Below, piece by piece: positions 51,401 through 60,445 of a stretch of 64,000 nucleotides of DNA (its first letter is position 1; every line of letters begins with the position of its first letter). A program made the translations under genes and the position numbers. Origin of the DNA: Labrus mixtus (Eukaryota; Chordata; Actinopteri; Labriformes; Labridae); the NCBI RefSeq assembly GCF_963584025.1, contig NC_083612.1:6302419-6366418 (forward strand), read 5' to 3'. Under the pieces are notes generated by a model. The model had not been told where the DNA came from and ran no database searches. It worked only from the letters and a program-made list of their open reading frames with translations.

Positions 51401-53681
51401 CTTTAGATTCTGCTCCTGAATGCTCTGGATTTGTTTGGACCAGAGAAGGTAGGCGGTTTTAAGACACCCCCACACGTCCGTTTTAGACGCCCCTCGGTTT
51501 GCCAGATATGAGAGCAGTTATCAGGTCAAACCAACAGGTGTTGCAGCGATGGAAGCGGGTCAAGAGAAGTGGTTCAGATAGAAGTGATTGTACCCGACCT
51601 AAAAAGCCTCTGCATGTTTCTAATAAGCTCCACGAGCAGAAACGTGCTCAAACTAGGATCAATGTTGGAGATGCTTTTGAAAAATGGAGAGAAGTTAGAA
51701 CACAGAAAGGTTTACAGATCGATGCAGAGCTGGATAAACACTGAAGCTTCAGTGTCCACCACATGGTGACCTGCGTGAGCATCTACTCTAGAGAGGAGGA
51801 GGGGGAGACAGCTCTCTACAATGTTTAGAATCTGGACTGCAGTACCCATTTTAAACACTAGGGGTCAGAGTTACATACTGCTCCTTTAAATGTTTAATCT
51901 CAGAGAATCATAATCTTTCTGATATTTGACTCTTTCTCTTTGTTCAGCACCTTCATTGCGACACACAGAGGGTCCTCTGAGGTGGTCTTCACCACACACA
52001 CACACACAGATATAAAACAACAAAAAGGGACAAACTGTGTCGACATTATCATACTAGCATTCTATTTTTGCTCCTCATAGCCACGGCTAAAGCGCATGTT
52101 AAGAAGCTGGAGCTCTTCATGCATTACAGCAAAAGAGATCAGGCGATGAGGAGGAATGAAAAGTTCTTTTTTTAGGAGTCAAACTGAAGCAGCATGATGG
52201 GAACTTAAGTTGCATCAGGCAGAACAGAAGCCTCATTCAAAGCAGAATGGATGGAAGGATTCAACGCAGCGGTAACTGCTTACCTTTATCCACTACAGAG
52301 CGATTAACCCAACAATGATAATAAGAGAGAAAGACGTGTTGTTAGAAATAGATTTCCTAATGACACCGTGAGGAAAAAGTCAGACCAGGGTTTTCTCACC
52401 GAGTTCCTCCAGTTCGGACGTCATGGACTTGGAGCGCATGGACAGGGCCGTGGTGGGGGCTCTCTTTGGCGGGGGAGGAGCTGAGGGGGACAAAGATAAA
52501 TCTATTTTATTTTCCAAAACATTGTGTTCATCAACCAAAACCAGTTTTTGACAAATGTTTCTGCAGTTGCTAACTTCCCTTTTGTCCAATCCTGTTTTCA
52601 AAACTCTACACACATGTCCATAAGAATAAGAACAAATTAAATGAATCAGAGCAGAACACAAATTACCGATCAATCAGATGTACGGTCCAGGGATCAACAA
52701 AGAGATTTAAAAAAACTTGGCAGCCCTTCTTAGACTATTACGCAAACAAATTTGATGTTCATACTCTAGACCAGCAGCCCCCCTCATCTCTCCCCCCTTC
52801 CTAATTTTCCTTCTCTCTTTTCTCTTCACTCTTTCTTGCTGATTGCATTACTCAACTTGTCTTCTTTTATGCATTCTGCTGCAGTGACATACAGAAGTAC
52901 TCCATATACTAAGTGTGTGGGATACATATGCCATTGCAACATATACTCAACAAAGCTCTTCTATCACTTTTATTTGTTTTTTAATTTCTCTCTTCTGCTG
53001 TTTTTTTTATCAGTATTATGTGTGTGACTGAGATTTTCTCTTTGCACTATTGTTGAAAACTCAATAAAAATATTATTGAAAAAAATAAATTAACAATCAA
53101 TCATTTAAAAAAGTCGTCCTATAAAAATGTGTTGTAAGCAAAGATTTGAAACAGGTCATGAGTTTGCTGGCTCATGACCTCCGGGTAGGGCGTTCCAGAG
53201 TGTAATTGCAAACCCCTGGTTGCCCTTGGTTACCAGCCTTGGCCCATAAGAACAACTAAAGAAGGTACTCTATGCCCCTCGGTTTGCCAGACATGAGAGC
53301 AGTTATCAGGTCAAACCAACAGGTGTTGCAGCGATGGAAGCGGGTAAGAGAAGTGGTTCAGATAGACCTAAAAAGCCTCTTCAGAATGCAGCAGGTGTAC
53401 AGACCGATGCAGAGCTGAAACTACATACTATTCACTTTCAACTGAGACCTTTTCTCTGCTTGTAGTTCAAGAGTTCAAGAACAGCATTCATTCCTCAGTG
53501 TGTACCTGGACACACTTTAAGAACCCTTTAAATCCGTCGCCGTACCTTTTTTGCGGGCTGTGTCGTCGGGGTCCAGATTCCGGCTCACCGTCACCACCTT
53601 GATGAGGAGCCGGTTTCCCCCCTGGCGGATCATGTTGACCACCTGTCTGTGTCCCACCTTCACCACATTCTCCTGGTTCAC
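29016..53681 (-). CDS. shank2: SH3 and multiple ankyrin repeat domains protein 2, 3' part (8 exons, 1153 aa seen)
   Basis: Shank2 (ProSAP1, CortBP1) is a postsynaptic-density scaffold linking GKAP/SAPAP (through PDZ), Homer and cortactin (through proline motifs), and other Shanks (through SAM). Eight - strand exons with compatible phases give 3462 nt including the stop. Order: second half of PDZ (NVVKVGHRQVVNMIRQGG); APPPPKRAP linker; microexons VDK and ATLRKKK; conserved ATIKPRPSSRC and QGVAVVPPTVPG segments; a 2473-nt exon with RSLSMPDTSEDIPPPP, NPYSEVG, a Homer ligand PPLEF (42835-42849) and a cortactin-SH3 ligand RPPVPPKP (42442-42465); C-terminal SAM ending in ERALKLLQDR. SHANK2 is favoured over SHANK1/3 by the PAKPARRKGMLVKQSNVEDSPEK match and the VDK microexon. 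Ankyrin, SH3 and first-half PDZ exons are absent and should lie beyond 64000. Confidence 0.96.
29781..29807 (-). other. shank2: candidate 27-nt shank2 exon
   Basis: Acceptor AACGGGCGCAG, donor CAGAG|GTCAGC. It is phase 2-2, so it would insert nine residues (SIFTDLLLQ-R) in frame before PPTED. Mammalian SHANK2 has ITLQSRPPD at the same junction, so the LQ-R-PP match is suggestive. Other evidence is lacking. Confidence 0.25.
30267..30472 (-). mobile_element. SINE family B, full-length antisense copy with target-site duplication
   Basis: Read on the - strand it starts GGGGCGCTGGTGGCACAGTG, has a B-box-like GGTTTGAATCC, and ends in AAGGCACAAAAAGCCC plus an A-rich tail. It is flanked by a perfect 14-bp direct repeat TGTTCTTGTTATTT at 30240-30253 and 30473-30486, the mark of LINE-mediated retroposition. 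Confidence 0.85.
31335..33200. repeat. 1.85-kb minisatellite of GATGAAGACACACACAT-type units
   Basis: About 100 head-to-tail units of ATGATGAAGA followed by (CA)3-6. The number of CA pairs varies from unit to unit. Variant units (gatcaaaacacac at 31347, 32570 and 32577; attaagacacac at 32056 and 32221) recur, which shows block duplication. The unit has no stop on the - strand, so long artificial frames (SSSCVCLHHVCV) appear. There are no spacers; not CRISPR. Confidence 0.97.
34115..34250 (+). repeat. dispersed repeat E, copy 4
   Basis: Contains ctgcagttcctggagtgtcc, actagaggctggctgcag and cacacccattc as in the other copies. Confidence 0.6.
34931..35098. repeat. (GA)n tract with repeated GCATCAGG interruptions
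   Basis: GA dinucleotides interrupted three times by the same GCATCAGG octamer (34959, 35023, 35049), so larger blocks have been duplicated. Confidence 0.93.
35322..35441. repeat. (CA)n microsatellite with TCA/GACA interruptions
   Basis: About 120 bp of CA repeats, in shank2 intronic DNA. Confidence 0.94.
36749..37260 (+). mobile_element. MITE family 5 (AGGCAGGGTTGGT ends), copy A
   Basis: Starts AAAAGGCAGGGTTGGT at 36748 and ends AACAACCCTGCCTTTAA at 37260. The 3' flank is TTAA. A full-length copy in opposite orientation lies at 41419-41917. No coding capacity. Confidence 0.8.
37435..37918 (+). mobile_element. MITE family 3 (TTAA-AGGGGACATATTAT ends)
   Basis: TTAAAGGGGACATATTAT at 37435 and the complement of TTAAAGAGGACATATCAT at 37918: 16 of 18 positions match. 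It fits the TTAA+AGG pattern of families 1, 2, 4 and 5. Confidence 0.8.
39530..40315. mobile_element. MITE family 6, copy B, probably carrying an insertion
   Basis: Begins CCCGTTTCCACCAAGTGGT as in the 8864 copy and shares interior text (cttctgttggagtgcc, aagcgtactgatctgaccc, gtcgcgccgctgtgatgt). From about 40022 to 40265 unrelated sequence with repeated ttggctggt(g/a) words intervenes, before ggtacggttggttgtggaaaca resumes a family-like end. Confidence 0.5.
41419..41917 (-). mobile_element. MITE family 5, copy B, inverted
   Basis: TTAAAGGCAGGGTTGGT at 41419 and ACCAACCCTGCCTTTT ending about 41917. High similarity throughout to the antisense of 36749-37260 (gatccactttttaagattttgg, ctcatgttctctgaaaaag and others). 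Confidence 0.8.
42119..44591 (-). CDS. shank2: shank2 large proline-rich exon (2473 nt)
   Basis: Acceptor TTTCTCAAAG|GT at 44591 and donor ACAAG|GTATGT at 42119. It encodes about 824 residues, most of the intrinsically disordered region between PDZ and SAM. Recognisable segments: KFSRSLSMPDTSEDIPPPP, ENPYSEVG, PAKPARRKGMLVKQSNVED, SIPIPTIIVKEPSTSSSGK, FAAAIAGAVRDREKRLEAK, PFRIPPPPLASVDIDEEFEF, Homer motif PPLEF, AESGVGDSGIEEVDSRSSGD, cortactin motif RPPVPPKP, SKLWGD, ITELSSILQQMNRDRPAKPG. The long single exon is typical of Shank genes. No frameshift or internal stop. Enters in phase 1 and leaves in phase 2. Confidence 0.98.
42442..42465 (-). other. shank2: cortactin SH3-binding motif in shank2 (RPPVPPKP)
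   Basis: Codons for R-P-P-V-P-P-K-P fit the +PPxPxKP consensus recognised by the cortactin SH3 domain, as described for CortBP1/Shank2. The cortactin gene is 25 kb away in this window. Confidence 0.85.
42835..42849 (-). other. shank2: Homer EVH1-binding motif in shank2 (PPLEF)
   Basis: PPLEF within LPPPLEFANSIDIPDD matches the PPxxF Homer ligand consensus at the site conserved in Shanks. Confidence 0.8.
44592..45538 (-). other. shank2 intron (0.95 kb)
   Basis: Unique AT-rich sequence and one (CA)n run (45463-45518) just downstream of the upstream exon's donor. No other feature is recognised. Confidence 0.7.
45539..45644 (-). CDS. shank2: shank2 exon, MYHDRQGVAVVPPTVPG segment
   Basis: 106 nt: acceptor CTTTACAG, donor CATAG|GTAAGA. 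It encodes SMYHDRQGVAVVPPTVPGAFLGIPEKGTMKKQKSI plus one base of the next Gly codon. Closely matches the mammalian YERQGIAVMTPTVPG...FLGIPRGTMRRQKSI region. Confidence 0.95.
45865..46206. mobile_element. MITE family 2, full-length foldback (TTAA-AGGTGCA ends)
   Basis: TTAAAGGTGCACTATGGAG at 45865 and the complement of TTAAAGGTGCAGTCTGGAG at 46206. The arms stay complementary over most of the element (for example ggtccctggaacactgtttg against caaacagcgttccagggacc), so the whole 342 bp can fold into one imperfect hairpin. Located in a shank2 intron. Confidence 0.8.
46266..47372. repeat. 16-bp minisatellite (CCCTATGTTCCCTCAA), about 1.1 kb
   Basis: Roughly 70 units. Since 16 is not a multiple of 3, three units make a 48-nt, 16-residue period, and all three + frames stay open (MFPQPYVPSTLCSLNP); these are artefacts. 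From about 47105 to 47300, 16-bp units alternate with 14-bp units (CCCTGTTCCCTCAA), forming a 30-bp higher-order unit. Lies in a shank2 intron 66 bp from an exon donor. Confidence 0.96.
47438..47550 (-). CDS. shank2: shank2 exon, ATIKPRPSSRC segment
   Basis: 113 nt: acceptor TGTCTTGCAG, donor ATGAAT|GTAAGT. It encodes (D)KVEEMTHAQKASPVDMKIATIKPRPSSRCLVTPTDMN. Phase 1 in, phase 0 out. Matches mammalian DKPEEI...VATIKQRPSSRC...DMN. Confidence 0.95.
47551..50573 (-). other. shank2 intron with a SINE
   Basis: Contains a SINE-B antisense copy (49256-49458), G runs (47754-47765), a short (CA)n run (48470-48488) and otherwise unique sequence. Confidence 0.7.
49256..49458 (-). mobile_element. SINE family B, antisense copy
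   Basis: Contains TTTATTTTTGGGC and GTGCCTTTAATGGAGAGA at the tail side and ggcgcgcgccctaaccattgcgccaccagc at the head side, as in 30267-30472. No clear target-site duplication was seen. Confidence 0.75.
50574..50597 (-). CDS. shank2: shank2 microexon 2 (ATLRKKK, 21 or 24 nt) with tandem donor
   Basis: A polypyrimidine acceptor (GTTTTTCTGTCATCCTCAAAG) precedes CC ACT CTA AGG AAA AAG AAA. The donor region AAAGGTGGTAAGT offers two GT sites three bases apart (ends 50577 or 50574). Both keep phase 1, adding ATLRKKK or ATLRKKKG. Mammalian SHANK2 has ASVRKKK at this place, after VDK. Too short for ordinary ORF finding. Confidence 0.8.
51275..51889 (+). mobile_element. MITE family 4, copy B, with conserved ORF
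   Basis: Ends GCTCCTTTAA at 51889 (complement TTAAAGGAGC); the 5' end is damaged around 51275. It carries the same reading frame as 16425-16739 (51499-51744 open). The two differ mainly by substitutions, for example INIGDDFEKW against INVGDAFEKW. Confidence 0.7.
52284..52292 (-). CDS. shank2: shank2 microexon 1 (VDK, 9 nt)
   Basis: CTCTGTAG|TGGATAAAG|GTAAGC: nine bases, phase 1-1. They complete G-TG (Val), then GAT AAA, and leave G. The result, ELEEL-VDK-ATLRKKK-DK, reproduces the mammalian ELEEL-VDK-ASVRKKK-DK order. The splice sites and peptide agree, so chance is unlikely despite the tiny size. Confidence 0.8.
52400..52480 (-). CDS. shank2: shank2 exon, APPPPKRAPTTALSMRSKSMTSELEEL
   Basis: 81 nt, phase 1-1; acceptor GTCCCCCTCAG, donor CTCG|GTGAGA. 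The residues are nearly identical to mammalian SHANK2 just after the PDZ domain. Confidence 0.96.
53272..53420 (+). mobile_element. MITE family 4, copy C, internally deleted fragment
   Basis: Contains gcccctcggtttgccaga, aggtcaaaccaacaggtgttg and gaagtggttcagata as in copies A and B, then jumps to gatgcagagctgaa, so the middle of the ORF is deleted. Confidence 0.7.
53546..53681 (-). CDS. shank2: shank2 exon: C-terminal half of the PDZ domain
   Basis: 136 nt: acceptor TTTTCCAG, donor AAAAAG|GTACGG. It encodes VNQENVVKVGHRQVVNMIRQGGNRLLIKVVTVSRNLDPDDTARKK, that is strand 4 to strand 6 of the class I PDZ, including the alpha-B helix HRQVVNMI whose first His sets ligand specificity. Phase 0 start; the first PDZ half (GLGF loop) is on an exon not in this window. 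Confidence 0.97.
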
Positions 53682-54232
53682 CTGGAAAAAAAAGACACAA
53701 AGGCTGAGTAGATCATGAAGCTCTTTCAGAAATCAATTCAACAGACGGATCAGTCAGCTGATTCAGTCTATCACTGATATATTCTTCTTCTTCTTCTTTC
53801 CCTTTTTTTAGCAGCAGCTTTCTGCATGCTCAAACTGTGCAGTCTGCACACTATCCCCGTGGAGAAGGTGTATTTTTATTCCAGCTAACACAATATCAGC
53901 CGCCGTTTCAGTAGTCTGTAAATCTTTTGGAACAAAATCAGCATCGGCTTCAAAACGGTCTTAAAGTGGCAACAAAACCATCCAATGCAACAGCTTTAGA
54001 GGCACCTTCAAAATAAGAGAGAGAGAAATAAAAAGCAGGAAAGTAAAAAACAATCTTTATGCATCATGTGCAGCAGAAAAGATTCAACACGTATGTTGTT
54101 CTCAAACTAATCTGTGACCAAGAATAAATGGGGACTTTGCTGAAGTCTGATTATTATACCAACAACAATTTTTAAAGGGTTAACATGTGAGTGAATGTTT
54201 TACCAGAAACTCTGCATACCCCCACACGCATA

Positions 54233-54233
54233 T

Positions 54234-54278
<45 letters not shown>
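54233..54278. repeat. (CA)n microsatellite
   Basis: CA run of about 22 units. Confidence 0.93.
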
Positions 54279-54280
<2 letters not shown>

Positions 54281-54360
54281 TTTATATTTTGTCTTTCAGA
54301 CACGTACATGGAGGCTTTTTAATCTCATTACTGCTCCTCTAATTTAATATGAACCCTACT

Positions 54361-54656
54361 GCAGCGCTCCTCCCCTCTCCTCTCCCCTCCCCTCTCCTCT
54401 CCCCTCCCCTCTCCTCTCCTCTCCTCTCCTCTCCCCTCCTCTCCTCTCCTCTCCTCTCCTCTCCCCTCCCCTCTCCTCTCCTCTCCTCTCCTCTCCTCTC
54501 CCCTCCCCTCCTCTCCTCTCCTCTCCTCCCCTCCCCTCCTCTCCTCTCCTCTCCTCTCCTCCCCTCCTCTCTCCTCTCCTCCTCTCCTCTCCCCTCCCCT
54601 CCTCTCTCCTCCTCTCCTCTCCTCTCCTCTCCTCTCCTCTCCTCTCCTCTCTCCTT
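54361..54656. repeat. polypyrimidine minisatellite (CTCCT/CTCCC units)
   Basis: About 295 bp of pure C/T built from TCCTC pentamers with CCCTC variants; the complementary strand is pure purine. It reads RREERRGEE in the - frames, an artefact. Confidence 0.95.
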
Positions 54657-54972
54657 CCAGACAAACAGAGGAGGAGGGGTCACACGAGGGGATGAAAGAG
54701 AGGCCGGCTCGCGGCGATGGAGAACAATAACGGATGGAGAGGAGAGAGGGAAACAAGAGAGGAGGAAGGAGGGACGGCAGAGACGGAGGGGAGGAGGAAG
54801 GGGACGACTTTTATTCCCTCTCTCTCGTGGTTTATAATCGAACAAACGGCGTGCCGGCCGGGCGTCACGAGGGCTGACATTTTGGTTAATTAGAGGGAAA
54901 CGCTCTGACAGCTGTTTGAGCGTGACCTCGTGTTCCCTCCATCGTGCTCCATCACACACAACAAGGTTCACT

Positions 54973-54973
<1 letters not shown>

Positions 54974-55063
<90 letters not shown>

Positions 55064-55064
55064 A
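54974..55064. repeat. (CA)n microsatellite
   Basis: About 40 CA units with one AAACA interruption near the end. Confidence 0.95.
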
Positions 55065-55146
55065 CAAAAGGCGAGTTCACATATAGGGGTGGCCTTACAT
55101 AATCCGCTCTGTCTTTCCACCCATTATGCAACTATGCCGGAAGGAT

Positions 55147-55148
<2 letters not shown>

Positions 55149-55219
<71 letters not shown>
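55149..55219. repeat. (CA)n microsatellite
   Basis: About 35 CA units, 85 bp from the previous tract. Confidence 0.95.
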
Positions 55220-55224
<5 letters not shown>

Positions 55225-55859
55225 ACTTGTTGTGAAGATCGTCTTTTGCCAAAATCATATTGAAGAGCCTGTTTGGATTCTGAATCTGGAGAGGCTTTGC
55301 GAGGATGAGCGACATGTTTGACAAGGATCAGGACATGATAAAAAAACGAGGGCAGATTTATCTTCATGGGAGTCGTCTCTTTAAACTAGCTTAGCATCTG
55401 TCCCAACACAAAACAGAGCTAACATAACGTGCACGAGGATCATCGCAGGTCGAAGGTTATGAACATCATCAGCCCCGCCTGCCCGCTCGCCCGCTCGCTC
55501 ACTGTGAACGTTCACGAGTATTTCCTGCTGCGTTCTCACATCGGCTGAGCTCACCCTGACTTCATGCTGAAACTTTTCAGTGGGCTTGCATGAAGAAGTC
55601 GGGATGACAAACTCAGCCGTTCGCCTTCACAAAACCAGCCCACACTGAAAATTGTAGGTATTCATTTTCTGCATGTGTGAAAACATCATTTCTGAACTTT
55701 AACAAAAGGAACAAACCTTTTCAGAGTGATCAACATGACGGCTTCCCGTCTAAATAAACAGAGCTCTGCGTGAATGAATCCTACAATGACTGTGCTGCTA
55801 AATGAATGCTGCTCCTTTTCCTTTCATTACACGTCCTTATACCTCGGCTGTTTTTAAAG

Positions 55860-56150
55860 GCGATCTTTAATCCTCTCTTTCAGCATTAATGATGTCACTC
55901 TGAGACACCTCGAGCTCAAAAAACCTCCTCATTTATCTGATACTGGTGTCAGTAAAATCCTTCATTTCAGCCTCGGTCTGAAACGCTTCATTTCAGCTGC
56001 TGTCTCTTTAAGGCCCCGCCCTCCCCCACAGATGCCCACTCTCCTCTGATTGGCCAGCTCTGTTTGCAGTCGCAGGGATATTTTAGAGAGCTTCCAGGTG
56101 GGCGTGTCCTACAACTTTGCTCCATACTTTGCAGGGTTGTGATCCTTTAG
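55860..56150 (+). repeat. dispersed repeat D, copy 2
   Basis: Core ATTTCAGCTGCTGTCTCTTT at 55989 with taaggccccgccctccccc, tgcccactctc and tgattggcc following, as in copy 1. Confidence 0.6.
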
Positions 56151-56588
56151 CCGTTAGCTCGAATTACTGACAATTTTTTCCTACTTGAGTTAACAAACAA
56201 GAAGAAATCAGCAGTGAGCTGTAGACTGTGTGTGCAGGAAGGAAAACTCCTCTCACAATAAAGAGCACCTTAAGCTCGGTAGCTTCTTTGCTCTGATACG
56301 TCGGCCGAAGAAATTTAAAATGAAACAACTGACCTGAATCTTCATGTGTAATTAAAATAAGACTAAGCTAATGCATCCTTAATGGATACATGCTGCACAT
56401 TCATTCTGTCTATAACTGGCTCGGCCTCAGGGGGGCGATCAATGCTTCAGCTCTCACTTACACGCAAACGATTAGTCGCATTGATCCGCTCCCGTGGTCA
56501 TTATCTCTAGTGAACGCAGCCATTGAACGACGACACAGATACGACCTGCACATGTGTGTGTGTGTGTGATCTACTGAGCGAGTGTGAG

Positions 56589-56593
56589 AGAGC

Positions 56594-56661
<68 letters not shown>
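56589..56661. repeat. (GA)n microsatellite
   Basis: GA run with a GGGAGA interruption. Confidence 0.93.
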
Positions 56662-56666
<5 letters not shown>

Positions 56667-56809
56667 CTGTGAAAGTGTCAAAAGAAGGATGGAGCCCGTG
56701 GGGCTGTAAACTGCCCCGACACTCCTGAACCGACGACTACAGGCAAGAAAAACTGCTCTGAGTGAGCCGCTTTATGTCTGAACATTAACAGTTTAATCAA
56801 TAGTACACA

Positions 56810-56810
<1 letters not shown>

Positions 56811-56870
<60 letters not shown>
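56811..56870. repeat. (CA)n microsatellite
   Basis: About 30 CA units. Confidence 0.95.
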
Positions 56871-56872
<2 letters not shown>

Positions 56873-57728
56873 GCTAATCGGGCCTGCAGTCCAACATGAA
56901 TATGAGATTCTGCCGTCTCTATTTAAAAGCTATCATCATCATCGACACCATTACAACAGTTTCCACGACATTAAACATCCGACGGCCCATTACCCAGAAC
57001 GCACTGCAGCTCTGAGTGTGTCCGATCGCTCAATCCAATCTCTGCTAAAGCAAACATTCCTCGTTCACCGACAGACCGCTAATCTGATTAATCAATTATA
57101 ATCTGACCTCTGCAGGCGAGCGCTATCATGACACGCAGATAATCCGGCCTGTCAGAGAGAGAGAGAGAGAGAGGGGGGGAGGGGGGGAGGGGGGGCACAC
57201 TCAGACATCAGCTGATCTCCTCTCTGCTGTTATATAAACATAAACAGGAGTAATCCAGGGCCTGACTCTCCAAAACAAAGGGGGCGACTCCCCTCTGGAG
57301 GATTTCGACTGGAGGATGAGCTCAGAGTCTGACACTGTTCAGAAGTCTGCTTCCAGGGTTTCAGACTTCTCGCTGATGCATCGTTAAGTCTCCAATCAAA
57401 TCGAACGAGAACATGTTAACTAAAGGTGTGCACAAAAAAAAAAAGTGTTTGTTCTTTTTGTGCAGGAGAGGAAGAAGAGCTGCATGCAGACACACAAACA
57501 TTAAGGTGTGTGCGTTCACACCACCTGTATATATATATATATATCTGTCTGCATACCTTCACCCACACATAAAAGCTGCAGCATTCATCATCCTCTGAAA
57601 CCTGGAGCTGATCTGCATCTCAGTCTGCAGGCTGCCTGAGAGCGCTCTGAAGTCTGTGTGTGTGTCGTCGTAGGAAGCCGGGGTACATCAAAGCCCCGCT
57701 CATTAAACACAGAAATACACACAGCCAA

Positions 57729-57729
<1 letters not shown>

Positions 57730-57772
<43 letters not shown>
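57730..57772. repeat. (GT)n microsatellite
   Basis: About 21 GT units followed by GAGAGA. Confidence 0.94.
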
Positions 57773-57781
<9 letters not shown>

Positions 57782-57957
57782 AGGAGAGACACACACACTT
57801 TAAGAAGAATCAGTAGAAAGAGTAAGGAGGAGAGGGGGGCAGGGAAGACAGAGACAAGAGTTTTATTCTGATGACTCAGAGTTAGTTAGAGGAGAGTCTT
57901 GACTCTGATGAATCATGAGGCTGAATATCAAACTGACTCTGAGAGCACATGTTTGGA

Positions 57958-58022
57958 AACACACTCACACACACTCATACACACACACACACTCATACAC
58001 ACACACACACACACACACACAC
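57958..58022. repeat. (CA)n microsatellite with CACTCATA interruptions
   Basis: CA repeats broken by CTCATACACA blocks. Confidence 0.92.
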
Positions 58023-58739
58023 GCTCTGCATCCAGTGGTGGAGTCCTTCACTGAGGACCCTCTTCAGCCCAGCTCCACCCACAGTGTATTATCTTTTCCA
58101 GGAAGTTCAGGCTCCCTCCTCCTCAAGTCCTGATTTAAAAAAAAAATCGACCCCAGCAGCGTGCACGGTGACGCTTCAGGACGCCGACAGTCTGACACAA
58201 ACATTCGACCGTCCTTGACCTCGAGTGTGTTGGAGGAGTCTCGAGGTGCTTTTCATTATGTTAAAGTGTCTCCTCGCGTCGCCCACTCGCGTCTTAGCTC
58301 CTCCCTCCCGAGAAGAATGCAAAAAAAAAAGATGACAAATCGTCGTTTGCACAGTCAGACTGAAGTGACGACCGGCTGCTCAGCTGTGTCGACAGTTCTC
58401 AAAGCAGCTGGTGCGACTTTCAGGGAACCTCTTACTTAACAACGACATAAAAAAAACAAACTTTAAGTAGCTTTAACTTGAGCAGCAGGAGGATCGCATC
58501 AGAGAACCCCTGAGACTATATGCTAATTAATTAACTCCTATATTTACAGTATAGTATTCACTACCATAGAAGAAGAAGTCAGGAGACGGAGCTGTGAGCC
58601 AATCACTGCGCAGAGAGAGATGAGGAGGCCCAGAGGAGGACTTTGATGGATGGTGTGGAGTGTTAAATATCTCTCTGCCCTACTGGCACAGATCCAAACA
58701 GACGACGAGAGCGACAGGCACGATCCGACGTCTGCATCT

Positions 58740-58840
<101 letters not shown>

Positions 58841-59094
58841 AGTTTCACTCAGTCTAAAGTCCTGATGGGCGGGATTAAGATCACTCAGAAGCCTACAGCT
58901 ACAAAGTAAAGGTCGAGTTGAACTCACTTATGAGGATATATTTGATCACTTACTCAAATGTTGAAATGGATTCAGTTGATGTTTGCAGAAGTTTGACAAA
59001 CAAAACAAACATATCTCGTGTGAATCAATGTTCAATGTTTTTTGTACGTCACAAAAATATATTTTGTAGCTCTGTTCTCTCTCTCTCTCAAGTC

Positions 59095-59200
59095 TGCCTC
59101 CTCCTCCTCTTCCTCCTTCTCTTCCTCTTCCTCCTCCTCTTCCTCCTTCTCCTCCTCTTCCTCCTCCTCTTCCTCCTTCTCTTCCTCTTCCTCCTCCTTG
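59095..59200. repeat. (CCT/CTT)n trinucleotide tract
   Basis: Pure C/T made of TCC and TCT triplets in recurring blocks (CTCCTCCTCTTCCTCCTTCT). Confidence 0.93.
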
Positions 59201-59504
59201 TCCACATGTAGGTGGGTATTTTTGAACATGCAGCTTCTTCTCTGCGTTTTTCACCTTTCTTACACAAACTGTGTTTCAGGTCTCTGAAAACTCTCCTCTC
59301 AGTAAAACTCCTTCCAGGGTGAAGATGTTCAGAAACTCTGTTTAAAGGTGTTTCTGTGAAGACGGGGAAAACAGAGTTTAGTTCTTGTAACGTCACGCTG
59401 AGCGCCGGTTTCTCCTCCGTGTGACGTCATCGTGCGATCACTTTAGTTTCCACGAGATTAGAGCGATGGCAGACGTAACCAAACGTTGCTAACTGGACTT
59501 TTAA

Positions 59505-59560
59505 AAAAATATATTTTTAAAGATTTATTTTTGGGCTTTTTGTGCCTTTAATGGATAGAT
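59505..59560 (-). mobile_element. SINE family B, 3' tail fragment
   Basis: The segment aaagatttatttttgggc plus tttttgtgcctttaatgg is the family B tail without the body, as expected of a 5'-truncated retroposed copy. Confidence 0.6.
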
Positions 59561-59912
59561 AGTTTGTTTTTGCAAACTGAGCGTGTGGACAGGAAACCTC
59601 AGTTTAAAAAGTGACCCGCCTACGTGTGGACTCGGCTTTAGACGAGGTAGGTGGAGGAGACTGGGGCGCGCACGCTCTGGACAGCGATGCAGCGAGAAGC
59701 TTCTACTTCCCCGTTATCTTTTTTAGCAAGGCTCTTGTTGTCAATGACAAAAATAAAATCCTCCGTCTGCAAGTAATAGATTGAAACTTTAAAGTTGTTG
59801 CAGCTCATAAAAACGAAGTAAATCGACTTTATAAAACCAGGGGTCAACCGCCCTACAGGACCTGACCTAGATCCAGCAATGATGTCACCCTGCAGCACCG
59901 TCGTCGTCCCCC

Positions 59913-59914
59913 CT

Positions 59915-59946
<32 letters not shown>

Positions 59947-60063
59947 GTTCTCTCTCTCTCTGTTCTCTCTCTCTCTCTCTCTCTCTCCCTCTCTCGCTCC
60001 CTCTCTCTCTCTCTCTCCCTCTCTCTCTCTCTCTCCCTCTCCCTCTCCCTCCCTCTCTCTCTC
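59913..60063. repeat. (CT)n polypyrimidine tract
   Basis: CT repeats with CCCTCT and TGTTCTC interruptions. Confidence 0.93.
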
Positions 60064-60347
60064 CGTCCTCAGGTCCTCCTCTCTCCTAAAAAAAACTCCA
60101 CGTCACGTCTCCCTAGTCTCTGCTAAAAGCTGCATTATCACTGTGTGCATGGCAAGGCACTACATGTTCCCGGTTGCTAAGCGACAGTTGCCGTGCGATA
60201 CCGCTGGAGGTGGGAGCGGTGCTGAGGATGTTATCTGTGTTGTTGTGGGGAAGGATCGTACCATTCGTCTTTAAAATGAGGGGTTCATTTCATACTGAGG
60301 CTTTTTTTTGTCAATGGACTTTTGTCCCAAATTTCATCCCTCCATCC

Positions 60348-60404
60348 TCTTCCTCCTCCTCTTCCTCATCTTCCTCTTCCTCCTCTCTCTCCTCCTCATC
60401 CTCC

Positions 60405-60445
<41 letters not shown>

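Noticed and set aside
54339..55067. 242-aa and similar Arg/Glu-rich ORFs on -
   Set aside because: They are the translation of the CTCCT pyrimidine repeat and adjoining CA tract; no conserved domain.
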